From Methylobacterium sp. J-026 (GTDB taxonomy: Bacteria; Pseudomonadota; Alphaproteobacteria; Rhizobiales; Beijerinckiaceae): a DNA stretch of 45,238 nucleotides. The stretch lies in NCBI RefSeq assembly GCF_022829585.1, contig NZ_JAKSYC010000055.1, positions 1-45,238 of the forward strand, given 5' to 3'. The notes beneath the pieces are model-generated. The model saw nothing but the letters and a program-made list of their open reading frames with translations, was not told where the DNA came from and searched no databases. A program made the position numbers and the translations under genes. Shown here piece after piece: positions 24,779 to 32,431 of this stretch (position 1 is its first letter; each line of letters opens with the position of its first letter).

Positions 24779-27049
24779 TCAGGCTCCCATCGCGGCGCGG
24801 ACCGCCTCTGGGCGGATGGGAAGGTCGCGGACGCGAGCCCCGACGGCGGCGAAGATCGCGTTCCCGATGGCAGGCGCAATGGAGATGACCCCGGGCTCGC
24901 CCAGGCCAACCGGCATGTGGTCGTTGCGCAGAAACTCGATGTCGAGCTCGGGCACGTCGGTCATGCGCAAAGGCGTGTAGGTGTCGAGGTTGAGGTCCCG
25001 GGGCAGGCCGTTCTCGTACTCCGTGCCCTCGAACAGGGCGAGCGACAGGCCCCAGAGCATGCTCCCCTCGACCTGGGCCAACGCACCGTCCGGATGGGCC
25101 AGCGTGCCGGCATCGACGACGGACGTCAGCTTCTCGACCGTGACCGCACCGCTCGAGACGTCGACGAAGACCTGCGCCACCGTGGCGATCCAGGTCGGCA
25201 TCTCGCGCTCCTGTCCGGTACCGAGTGCGAGACCCATCCCTCTGCCCGGCGGCAGCGCTTCCCGGCCGGACCACTCGGCCTTCTCCATGACGCGCTGCAG
25301 AACCGCCCGGAGGCGGTTGGCCCCGCCAACAGCGTGCGGGGCAACGCCTCCGTTGCGGCCCGTCCCACCGAGGAGGGCAAGGCGGTACTCGGCGGGATCG
25401 CGACCGAGCTTATGGGCGAGCTCATCGATATGCGTCTCGACCGCCCATGTCGTGTACCCGGATGAGACCGACCGGAGGTAGCCGGGAAGTAGCGTCGCAT
25501 GGACGAGGGCGTTGCGAATGGCCCGGATCCGCTGGCTCTCCGTATCGTACCAGTGGTCGGCACTGTTGATGGCGAACAGGTCGATCTTCCCCTGGCCGTC
25601 CAGGCTCGGCGCCAGAAGCTCCGGGGAGATCGAGTCGGTCGGCCATCCCGACGCGCAAGCGTGGTCGTAGGCGAGAAGCGCGCCCGTCTCGTTGGTCACC
25701 GAGCGCACCCTCTGCACGGTCGGCGAGCGCGGCTGGTCGAACTTGGTGTCATCCGATCGCGCGAAGATCAGCTTGACGGGTCGGCTCATCATCTGCGCGG
25801 TGAGCGCAGCCGGGACGATGTACTCGCAGTACAGGCGCCGGCCGAAGCCGCCCCCGAGGTAGGAGGTCTCGAACACGAGGTTGGCCTGATCGATCCCCAG
25901 CGCCTTGGCCACGAGCGGCAGCGTGACCGACTGCCACTGGTTGCCGGCGTGCACGCGCCAGGTATTCCCGTCCTGCCAGGCCAGGGCGTTGAGCGGTTCG
26001 AGAGGCATGTGCAGGGCTGAGTGCGTACGGTATGTGCCCTCGTGGACCTCGCCGGCACCGGCGCCGGCGATCCGTGTGAGGGGGTCACCCTCCTGGTAGA
26101 AGACACCGCCCGCATTCGGCTCTTCGACGAGGCGTGCACCTTCCGCGAGCATCTGCGCGTCGCTCGCCGCGCCGCCATCGGATTTGTACCTGACCTCGAT
26201 GAGATCGGCTGCCTTGGCCGCGATGGGCCAGCTCTCCGCGACGGCGATGAGCCAGCCCTGGCAAGTCTTCGTCGGATCGACGATCTCGACGGTTCGGAGA
26301 TAGCCCGGAAGCTTGCGGGCGGCCGTGTCGTCCCAGCTCAGGATGCTGTTGCCGTAGCGGGTCGGTGGCAGGACGGGCCGCGCGAACACCATGCCGTCGA
26401 CCTTTCGATCGATGCCATAGACGGCGGTGCCGTTCACCTTCGACGGCACATCGCGTGCGACGGTGTCTCGGTTGAGGAACCGGCGCTCCGATGCCGGCTT
26501 CAAGGTTATCGCCTTGAGGTCCTCCTCCGTGAACTGGCGGGTGACCCTGCCGGAGGAGACGATGGTGGCGTAGCTGACCGCACGCGTGCCGTGCCGGACC
26601 TCGCTGTCGCGGGCGACGCACTCGTTCAGGGGTGCCCCGAGCATCCTCGCGCCGGCCTCCAGCAGCGCGATGCGGCCGGCGGCTCCGGCCCGGCTCAGCT
26701 GGTCGAAGCTCTTGTGCACGGACCAGGAGCCGCCCGTGATCATGACGCCCCAGCGCGGATCCGTGTCGACGTGGACGACTTCGACATGGTCCCAGTTCGC
26801 CTCAAGCTCCTCGGCGACGACGCGCGCGAGGGCGGTGCCGATGTGCTGGCCCATCTCCGCCCGGGTGACGTGAACCAGGATGCGCCCGTCACCGACGATC
26901 TCGTACCAGATCGTAGGATCGTAGCCCCCGGACGAGACACCGCCGAACAAGGGGCCGGCTTGCGCGCCCGCCGGGAGGAAGCCTGTCGCGACGGCTGCGC
27001 TTCCCAAGGATGCGAGGAACCATCGTCGGGTGACGTCGACCCCTATCAT
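24779..27049 (-). CDS. Isoquinoline 1-oxidoreductase-like, molybdopterin-binding large subunit
   Basis: About 756 residues. The start is ATG 27049, overlapping the stop of the small subunit as ATGA. The N-terminus has a twin-arginine signal (TRRWFLASLG). The rest is a single-chain xanthine-oxidase-type molybdenum domain: GGGFGRR motif in SYLGGGFGRRL, repeated Moco-contact loops such as EMGQHIGTAL and the LALGTGQEREM segment near 660. As in IorB, the hydroxylase lacks an FAD domain and uses a cytochrome. It would hydroxylate an N-heterocycle or oxidise an aldehyde in the periplasm. The substrate is not determined by sequence. Confidence 0.92.
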   Translation of the reverse strand: MIGVDVTRRWFLASLGSAAVATGFLPAGAQAGPLFGGVSSGGYDPTIWYEIVGDGRILVHVTRAEMGQHIGTALARVVAEELEANWDHVEVVHVDTDPRWGVMITGGSWSVHKSFDQLSRAGAAGRIALLEAGARMLGAPLNECVARDSEVRHGTRAVSYATIVSSGRVTRQFTEEDLKAITLKPASERRFLNRDTVARDVPSKVNGTAVYGIDRKVDGMVFARPVLPPTRYGNSILSWDDTAARKLPGYLRTVEIVDPTKTCQGWLIAVAESWPIAAKAADLIEVRYKSDGGAASDAQMLAEGARLVEEPNAGGVFYQEGDPLTRIAGAGAGEVHEGTYRTHSALHMPLEPLNALAWQDGNTWRVHAGNQWQSVTLPLVAKALGIDQANLVFETSYLGGGFGRRLYCEYIVPAALTAQMMSRPVKLIFARSDDTKFDQPRSPTVQRVRSVTNETGALLAYDHACASGWPTDSISPELLAPSLDGQGKIDLFAINSADHWYDTESQRIRAIRNALVHATLLPGYLRSVSSGYTTWAVETHIDELAHKLGRDPAEYRLALLGGTGRNGGVAPHAVGGANRLRAVLQRVMEKAEWSGREALPPGRGMGLALGTGQEREMPTWIATVAQVFVDVSSGAVTVEKLTSVVDAGTLAHPDGALAQVEGSMLWGLSLALFEGTEYENGLPRDLNLDTYTPLRMTDVPELDIEFLRNDHMPVGLGEPGVISIAPAIGNAIFAAVGARVRDLPIRPEAVRAAMGA

Positions 27050-27528
27050 TTCCGCCCCCCGTTCTGGGCCCGGACGGCCAGCTTGATCGCCTTCTTGATG
27101 CGTATGTACGCCATGCAGCGGCACAGGTTGGCGGCCATGCCGTTCCTGATGTCGTCGTCGGACGGATCGGGATTGTCACCCAGAAGTGCCGCGGCCTGCA
27201 TCAGCTGGCCCGATTGGCAATACCCGCATTGCGGGGCCTGAGCCTCGATCCAGGCGGCCTGGAGGGGGTGGAGTTCACGCCCATCGCCCACAGTGGCGGC
27301 AAGGCCTTCAATTGTCGTGACAGCCGAGCCGGCGACGCTCGCCACCGGGGTGACGCAGGAACGCCGCGCCTGGCCGTCGACGTGGACGGTGCAGGCCCCG
27401 CACTGCGCCACGCCGCACCCGAACTTGGTGCCCGTCAGGTTCAGCCAGTCCCGCAGGATCCAGAGCAGGGGCGTGTCGCCGGGCGCATCGACCTGGACGT
27501 CGACGTTGTTGACCGAGAACGAGATCAC
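27046..27528 (-). CDS. Isoquinoline 1-oxidoreductase-like, [2Fe-2S] small subunit
   Basis: 160 residues from GTG 27528, chosen because GGGAGG lies six bases upstream; a TTG eight codons earlier has no such site. The plant-type [2Fe-2S] cluster is bound by Cys38, Cys43, Cys46 and Cys58 (FGCGVAQCGAC), the second cluster by Cys101, Cys104, Cys136 and Cys138 (CGYC, CRC). No signal peptide, so it is presumably exported with the Tat-bearing large subunit. It is the first gene of the operon, with the AraC gene upstream on the same strand. Confidence 0.93.
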   Translation of the reverse strand: MISFSVNNVDVQVDAPGDTPLLWILRDWLNLTGTKFGCGVAQCGACTVHVDGQARRSCVTPVASVAGSAVTTIEGLAATVGDGRELHPLQAAWIEAQAPQCGYCQSGQLMQAAALLGDNPDPSDDDIRNGMAANLCRCMAYIRIKKAIKLAVRAQNGGRK

Positions 27529-27634
27529 CGGGGACCTCCCACCGCGGCTCAAGGGCTTGCCGGAGACCCGCGGCAGAGCATCCTGAACCGTTCGCGGATC
27601 ACTATAACCAACGCCACGCTTCAGTTTTGCCTGT

Positions 27635-27665
27635 TCCTGCCAAATTAAAGCCGGATCCTGCCAAA
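27635..27665. promoter_or_regulatory. Direct repeat, candidate AraC operator
   Basis: TCCTGCCAAA occurs at 27635-27644 and 27656-27665, exactly 21 bases apart, two helical turns, in the same orientation. It lies about 107-137 bases upstream of the small-subunit start and just after the AraC gene. AraC-family activators usually bind such direct half-sites. Confidence 0.5.
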
Positions 27666-27705
27666 ATCAATCGGCATGCGGGCGGGTAGAAGTAACCGCG
27701 GCGCG

Positions 27706-28602
27706 TCAGGATTGCCGCCGCGCTTTGACATCCGTCGGGGTTACGTGAAAATGACGTTTGAATTCGCGGCTGAATTGCGAGCCACTCTCGTAGCCGACCT
27801 GTCGCGCGACCGCACTGACATCGCGCGTCTCAGATTGAAGCAAGCTCATCGCCATGCTCAGTCGGACGATTTTGATGTATTGCAGCGGGGTTTTGCGGGT
27901 CGCCGCCTTGAACGCGCGATGGAAACTCCTGACGCTCATGCCTGCGACGGTCGCAAGCTCATCCACCGCGAGCGTTCTGGCGGGACCCCGATGGATCCGC
28001 GAGATTGCGCGGGCGATGCGTGCGTGCTGACTTGCCGGCCTCGTCAGGGCCAAGAGGGCGGCCCCATGCGTACCCTTCAGCGCATGGTACACGATCTCGT
28101 CGGCGGTCGAGGCGCCGAGCGCCAGCGTGTCGCTCGGTGAGCGAAGCATGCGAACGAGACGTCGGACGGCGTCCGATAGCGCCGTGTCGACCGGTGCCGG
28201 TTGCAGGCCCGGCGGCAGAAATGTCGGCTCCTCCGTCGCCGGCGGGGACACCGCGCCTGGTATGTCCGCGAACCGGTTGAGAGCCGGGAGGTCGATGTCG
28301 ATGGACATCCCGAGCAAGGGGTCACGCTCGGTGGCATCGCTGGCGCACTCGAACGGGACCGGCATGCTGACCACGAGGTAGTTGTCCTGGTCGTAGTTGA
28401 TCCGCGCGCCGTCGAGATGCGCCGTCTTCCGGCCGCTGATCATGATGACGATGCTTTGGTTCGGGAGCGTGGGCGTCCTCTCGGTTTTCTCCGTCGACCA
28501 AAACAGCTTCACACGCGGCACCAGCGTCTGCACGGTCCCGGAGCGCGCCGGAAAATCGTAGACCCGTTGCAATCCTCTGAAGGTCTCTAAGGCGTCAGAC
28601 AT
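27706..28602 (-). CDS. AraC-family regulator (AraC_N type)
   Basis: 298 residues. The N-terminal effector domain (about 20-170) is of the AraC_N type (PNQSIVIMISGRKTAHLDG). The C-terminal HTH_18 region has two helix-turn-helix units (TLAVDELATVAGMSVRSFHRAFKA and RDVSAVARQVGYESGSQFSREFKRHF). It sits upstream of the isoquinoline-oxidoreductase-like operon, and the spaced direct repeat between them suggests it activates that operon. Confidence 0.92.
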   Translation of the reverse strand: MSDALETFRGLQRVYDFPARSGTVQTLVPRVKLFWSTEKTERTPTLPNQSIVIMISGRKTAHLDGARINYDQDNYLVVSMPVPFECASDATERDPLLGMSIDIDLPALNRFADIPGAVSPPATEEPTFLPPGLQPAPVDTALSDAVRRLVRMLRSPSDTLALGASTADEIVYHALKGTHGAALLALTRPASQHARIARAISRIHRGPARTLAVDELATVAGMSVRSFHRAFKAATRKTPLQYIKIVRLSMAMSLLQSETRDVSAVARQVGYESGSQFSREFKRHFHVTPTDVKARRQS

Positions 28603-28837
28603 GGGAGTGCCTCTCTGCGTTGATGGGGCTGCCCGCGTGAGTCCCAGGACTCGGATCCGGCCGGACCTTCGTCGGCGCGTGCCGTGGGTCTGATGCGAGA
28701 GAGCCTCTTGGCAGCGGGGCGCTGCGACGGTTTCGGTGCCCCGCTCGATGCAGCCGTTCAGTGGTCGGTTCTAGAAGGGCGTTCGATGGCTGCGCCGAGG
28801 GACAGCCGCGTCTCCGATGGCACTACGCCTCCGGCCC

Positions 28838-29220
28838 TCACCGGTTCGCAAGCCGTTCGAGCAGACGCTCGGCCGCCGGTCCGGAGGAGGCCGGGTTTTG
28901 GCTGGTCATCAGCAAGCCGTTAGCGAGCTTTACCGGTAGGCACTTGCGTTGATAGTCGATACCGCCTTGTGTTGATTGCCACTTGCGCCAGTAATTCATC
29001 AATCGTTCTGCGTATTTCAAGGCAGGTTCAGCGAGGTGGTCGGCCAGAATCGCCTCGCCGAGCGCCTCCCTCGAACCGAAATAGTGGTCGAACGCCCCCT
29101 TCGGGACCTGAGCCGCGATTAGAGTCTCGTTGATCCCGACGCCCGAGAATCCCTTTGCACCCACGATGCGGTGTCCAGGATGCCCTGCCGGACGGCGATG
29201 TTGTCACTCTCGCGTGCCAT
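28838..29220 (-). pseudogene. NemR-like TetR regulator, frameshifted and fused to a DJ-1/PfpI tail
   Basis: ATG 29220 begins MARESDNIAVRQGILDTA, then a small indel near 29170 moves the frame to RIVGAKGFSGVGINETLIAAQVPKGAFDHYFGS, the helix-turn-helix. The segment AERLMNYWRKW...KCLPVKLA matches the NemR core, including the redox-active Cys. After about KLANGLL it becomes TSQNPASSGPAAERLL, which is the C-terminal end of DJ-1/PfpI (Hsp31-like) proteins. So a deletion has joined the regulator to the end of a downstream DJ-1-type gene. It is nonfunctional as a regulator. Confidence 0.65.
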
Positions 29221-29240
29221 GAGAGGCATATAGCCCAAAT

Positions 29241-29255
29241 TAGACCGGTCGTCTA
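29241..29255. promoter_or_regulatory. NemR-type palindrome in the promoter of the TetR pseudogene
   Basis: TAGAC (29241-29245) and GTCTA (29251-29255) with five bases between, 20 bases upstream of the TetR start. It is close to the known NemR operator pattern TAGACC-N4-GGTCTA. It fits autoregulation by the NemR-like protein when it was intact. Confidence 0.55.
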
Positions 29256-29628
29256 GAACGGTTGGTAATTTTTTTGGAAGCGGTCGTGAGCCCGCTCGAT
29301 GACCGATACACCCACGATCGCAGCCAAGCGAGGCTGCGTTCGATGAGGCGGCTCTTGCGCGCGCGATGACGTGATGGTTCGGACGATGAACCAGGCCAAA
29401 TAAACCGCAGCGACGCTGTCTGCCCTCGGACGATCCCTGCACCGAGGCGGGCGGACGACGAACCATCTGATTCAGCGGTACGACTCCGCCTCATCGAGCT
29501 TCTGCGATGGATCGGAACCGCAATGGCTGTTCAAGGTGGATTTCTGCCGGTCTGCTTTCGGGCGGCTAAGCGGTATAATCAGAGGTCTTATACCATGAGG
29601 CAGTACAGCAGGTTGTCTTAGTTCATGG

Positions 29629-29660
29629 AGGGTGAGGCCCTACAGAAGAACCTCACCCTT
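29629..29660 (-). terminator. Hairpin after the oxalate decarboxylase gene
   Basis: AGGGTGAGG (29629-29637) and CCTCACCCTT (29651-29660) form a 9-bp stem 23 bases beyond the stop. No long T tract follows, so rho-independent termination is probable but not certain. Confidence 0.5.
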
Positions 29661-29682
29661 CTAGTCGATAATAGAATTTCGA

Positions 29683-30873
29683 TTAGCCTTGCTTTAGCTT
29701 CGTGATCGTCTCGGCCGGTACGCCGACGAAGTTGTTGGACACGAGATAGTTCGGGCTGGCCTTGATCCAAGCATCGAGGTCGATCTCCTCGAACTTGCCA
29801 TTGTCCCAGGTCTGGATGATCTCCAGATCCTCGTCACCGACATTCTTGATCGCGTGGCCGAATCCCATCGGGATGTAGGCCACATCGCCCGGATTGAACT
29901 CTGCGACCTTGCCGCGACCGCCCGAGCCGAATAGCGCCACTTGGCCCTTACCCTTTAGGTAGAAATGCCACTCGTTGGCATTCACGTTCCAGTGGAACTT
30001 GCGCATCTGGCCGGGCCGGATCGTCATGACGCCGCCCGACATCGACTTGGAAACCGGCCACTCGTCGACGGTCGCAAGACGGAAGGTCCCCCCGTCGAAC
30101 TCGCGCACGGCGCGTGGGTCCTTCAGGAGCCGGAACTTGTGGGTGGATTCCTTCGGCCAGGGTGCATCGAGCGCCTGGGAGAGCGGAATGACCGGTCCGG
30201 CTTGGATGTAGGCCTCGCCCTTCGGGAAGGCGTTGAGCGCTTCCTTCGGAAGTCCAAAATTCTCCGCCAGCATGTCCTTCGGGGACACGTCGACCCAGTC
30301 GGTGATCGAGAAGGTGCCGTGCTCCGAGAAGGCGCCGTTGTCGAACGACAGGATGAAGTGGCAGGGCTTGTCGCCGATCGTCTGGATCGAGTGGCCGTGG
30401 CCCTTCGGGAAGAACCAGAGGTCGCCTGGCTCGTAATTGTTGATCTCGCTCGCCCCCGACGGATCGAGCACAACCGTCTGGCAGCGGCCGTCAATCACGT
30501 AGGCCCACTCGGCGGCGATGGCGTGCCAGTGCAGCTCGCGCGAAGCGCCGGGATCAAGGAACATATGGACGCCCGCGATCCCCTTGCTGATGGGGAACTG
30601 GTGAACGGTCGCTTCCTTGGCCCAGCCGCCCGACGTGATTTTCGGGACGTTGCCGTCGAGGGAGAAATGGAAATCGGGCATGGCGCCGACATCCTTAGGG
30701 TCGTGGTAGGCGACCTGCGCGCCCGGGGGGAGCTGCTGAACGTCACGGCCGAAGCCGCCCGCGCCCGGCGCGCCGTGATCCGTGGTCACTGCAGCAGCCT
30801 GCTGCGTCAGCGCCACTAGGCCACCGGCTCCAAGGGCGGCGGTTCCTAGGAATGCGCGTCGGTTAGCGTCCAT
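29683..30873 (-). CDS. Tat-exported bicupin oxalate decarboxylase-like enzyme
   Basis: 396 residues from ATG 30873, with twin-arginine signal NRRAFLGTA. The first cupin has ligands His115, His117, Glu122 and His161. It is followed by the lid segment SEHGT (183-187), where Glu184 matches the proton-donor glutamate of Bacillus OxdC (SENST), so decarboxylation of oxalate to formate and CO2 is favoured over oxidation. The second cupin has His294, Asn296, Glu301 and His340: the second histidine is Asn, so this Mn site may be structural or weak. Other bicupins of unknown activity have this change. It acts in the periplasm. Single gene with a hairpin after it. Confidence 0.87.
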   Translation of the reverse strand: MDANRRAFLGTAALGAGGLVALTQQAAAVTTDHGAPGAGGFGRDVQQLPPGAQVAYHDPKDVGAMPDFHFSLDGNVPKITSGGWAKEATVHQFPISKGIAGVHMFLDPGASRELHWHAIAAEWAYVIDGRCQTVVLDPSGASEINNYEPGDLWFFPKGHGHSIQTIGDKPCHFILSFDNGAFSEHGTFSITDWVDVSPKDMLAENFGLPKEALNAFPKGEAYIQAGPVIPLSQALDAPWPKESTHKFRLLKDPRAVREFDGGTFRLATVDEWPVSKSMSGGVMTIRPGQMRKFHWNVNANEWHFYLKGKGQVALFGSGGRGKVAEFNPGDVAYIPMGFGHAIKNVGDEDLEIIQTWDNGKFEEIDLDAWIKASPNYLVSNNFVGVPAETITKLKQG

Positions 30874-31410
30874 CTTTTGTGTTCCCAAATTTCGCTGCAG
30901 CGAGCCCGACAGAGCTGGGTCCCTGCTGCGTTGCCGTACGTGAAATTTTGTATGCCAAAAACTCACGTAGTCGTGATGGATGATTACGGAGGATCGAACG
31001 TACGGGCGTGCCGTATGGCTGCTTTTGAGAAATGTCCGGCATGGTGCGAGCGGCTGGTATGGGTCGGCAGCCGAATGATCGCTCAGCGCCCATCCCGGTC
31101 ATTCAGTGGGCTGAAACTGCATCTTGTGAGCGGACGCACCTGGCGCGATAGGCCATTCGCGCGCTTAGCCACCCACAACCGCGCCAATCGCTTCGCGACG
31201 TTCGGTTTCAGGCCGCTTCCTGACCACTTCCGCTCACCTAAGGACCACCTGGCCTATCGCATGATGCGCCGAGGCGAATTCAACGCGACGGCATCTGATT
31301 CAGGCCCACCCCACTCCGCCCGGGTCAGCGCGGCAGCAGCCTCTTCTTCAACACAAATTCAGCGGATCCAGCCAAGACAGCCCTTAACGGCGTAGCATCG
31401 GGGATTGTTC
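30874..31410. other. Intergenic region upstream of oxalate decarboxylase
   Basis: About 540 bases between divergent genes. The only structure I can support is the inverted repeat at 30937-30969. An open plus-strand frame here (30877-31395) has Arg/Ser-rich composition and no ribosome site and is not accepted. Confidence 0.4.
30937..30969. promoter_or_regulatory. Inverted repeat in the oxalate decarboxylase promoter
   Basis: TACGTGA (30937-30943) and TCACGTA (30963-30969) with a 19-base AT-rich spacer, 64 bases upstream of the start codon. Probable operator or paired half-sites; the regulator is unknown. Confidence 0.4.
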
Positions 31411-32124
31411 ATGGGGCCTCCCCCGAGTCCGGATCGCGTGCGGACGAGCAGACTCGATTTCTGGCTCGCCCGGGGCGCCGTCGCCTGCATCGCCGGGTTG
31501 CAATTGCTCGTCGTCAACGATCTGTCGCTAGGGCCGCGGTGGCTTGCCCCCGCCCTCGAAGTTGCGCTGCTCGTGCCGCTCACAACGATCACAGCCTGGA
31601 ACCAGGGCCGTGCGCGGCGTGCCACAACGGACGCGCATTGGGCCGAGATCCACCATTTTCATCGCCGGATCCGACGGCTTGCGGTGGTGCTGACCGCGCT
31701 GGTCACCGTGGCCAACACGGCCGCCCTCGCAGCCCTGGTACGCGCCCTCCTGAACGGCAAGGCGGCTGGCGGTTCTACCTTGCTTGTCGATGCCCTCAAC
31801 ATTTGGGGCACCAACGTCATCATCTTCGCCCTGTGGTTCTGGACCACAGACCGCGGCGGCGCGGCGTTGCGCGGCCATCCCAGGGCGCAAGATCCAGACT
31901 TCTTGTTCCCGCAGATGACGATGGCGCAAGACGATGCACGGGCGCGGTTCGTACCGGGCTTCGTGGACTACCTATTTGTAGCCTTCACCAACGCCACCGC
32001 CTTCTCGCCCACCGACACGCTGCCGCTGACGGCGCGCGCCAAGCTCCTGATGATGACGGAGGCGCTGATCTCGCTGTTGACCGTGGCGCTCGTGGCCGCC
32101 CGGGCCGTCAACATCCTCGCATAA
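31411..32124 (+). CDS. DUF1345-like integral membrane protein
   Basis: 237 residues from ATG 31411 (TTG two codons earlier is possible). Hydrophobic segments occur near residues 22-38, 48-62, 90-112, 128-146 and 215-235. The segment VDYLFVAFTNATAFSPTDTLPLTARAK followed by a final membrane helix is the hallmark of a family of uncharacterised membrane proteins common in Rhizobiales. It resembles potassium-channel-like DUF1345 proteins, but a pore motif is not evident. Function unknown. Confidence 0.75.
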   Translation: MGPPPSPDRVRTSRLDFWLARGAVACIAGLQLLVVNDLSLGPRWLAPALEVALLVPLTTITAWNQGRARRATTDAHWAEIHHFHRRIRRLAVVLTALVTVANTAALAALVRALLNGKAAGGSTLLVDALNIWGTNVIIFALWFWTTDRGGAALRGHPRAQDPDFLFPQMTMAQDDARARFVPGFVDYLFVAFTNATAFSPTDTLPLTARAKLLMMTEALISLLTVALVAARAVNILA

Positions 32125-32431
32125 GTCCGGGCAAGGCACCGGAGAACGGAAGAGTGCGTCCCGTATGCCCGCATGTACCATCACATGTACTACGAGCAGC
32201 CGGACCCGGATGCGTGTCTCATGACGGGATCGGTCGCTCCATCTTTCACACCGATGCGGTCGCTGGACGGTATCGGCCGGACACGCGCCAGTGCCGCTTC
32301 TTCCGTCGAACGCGTGTCACTATGGTAGCAGTCGATGCACGCACCACGAGTTCTGGCGAGCCTCATGCCTGTGCGACTGACCTTTGGGGGCGGAACGTTT
32401 GCCGCGCGCCGCTGACGGACCGTACGCGGCG
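32125..32431. other. Gene-less stretch before the porin gene
   Basis: About 300 bases with nothing I can support: no hairpin, repeat or plausible frame. The porin start is uncertain, so part of it may be leader sequence. Confidence 0.35.

Larger units (their letters stand above)
29221..29682. other. Gene-less stretch between TetR pseudogene and oxalate decarboxylase
   Basis: About 460 bases holding the NemR-type palindrome at its left edge and a terminator-like hairpin at 29629-29660. No coding region is supportable in between. Confidence 0.4.

Noticed and set aside
30877..31395. 172-residue plus-strand frame upstream of oxalate decarboxylase
   Set aside because: No ribosome site, Arg/Ser-rich, no motif; it overlaps the promoter region with the inverted repeat.
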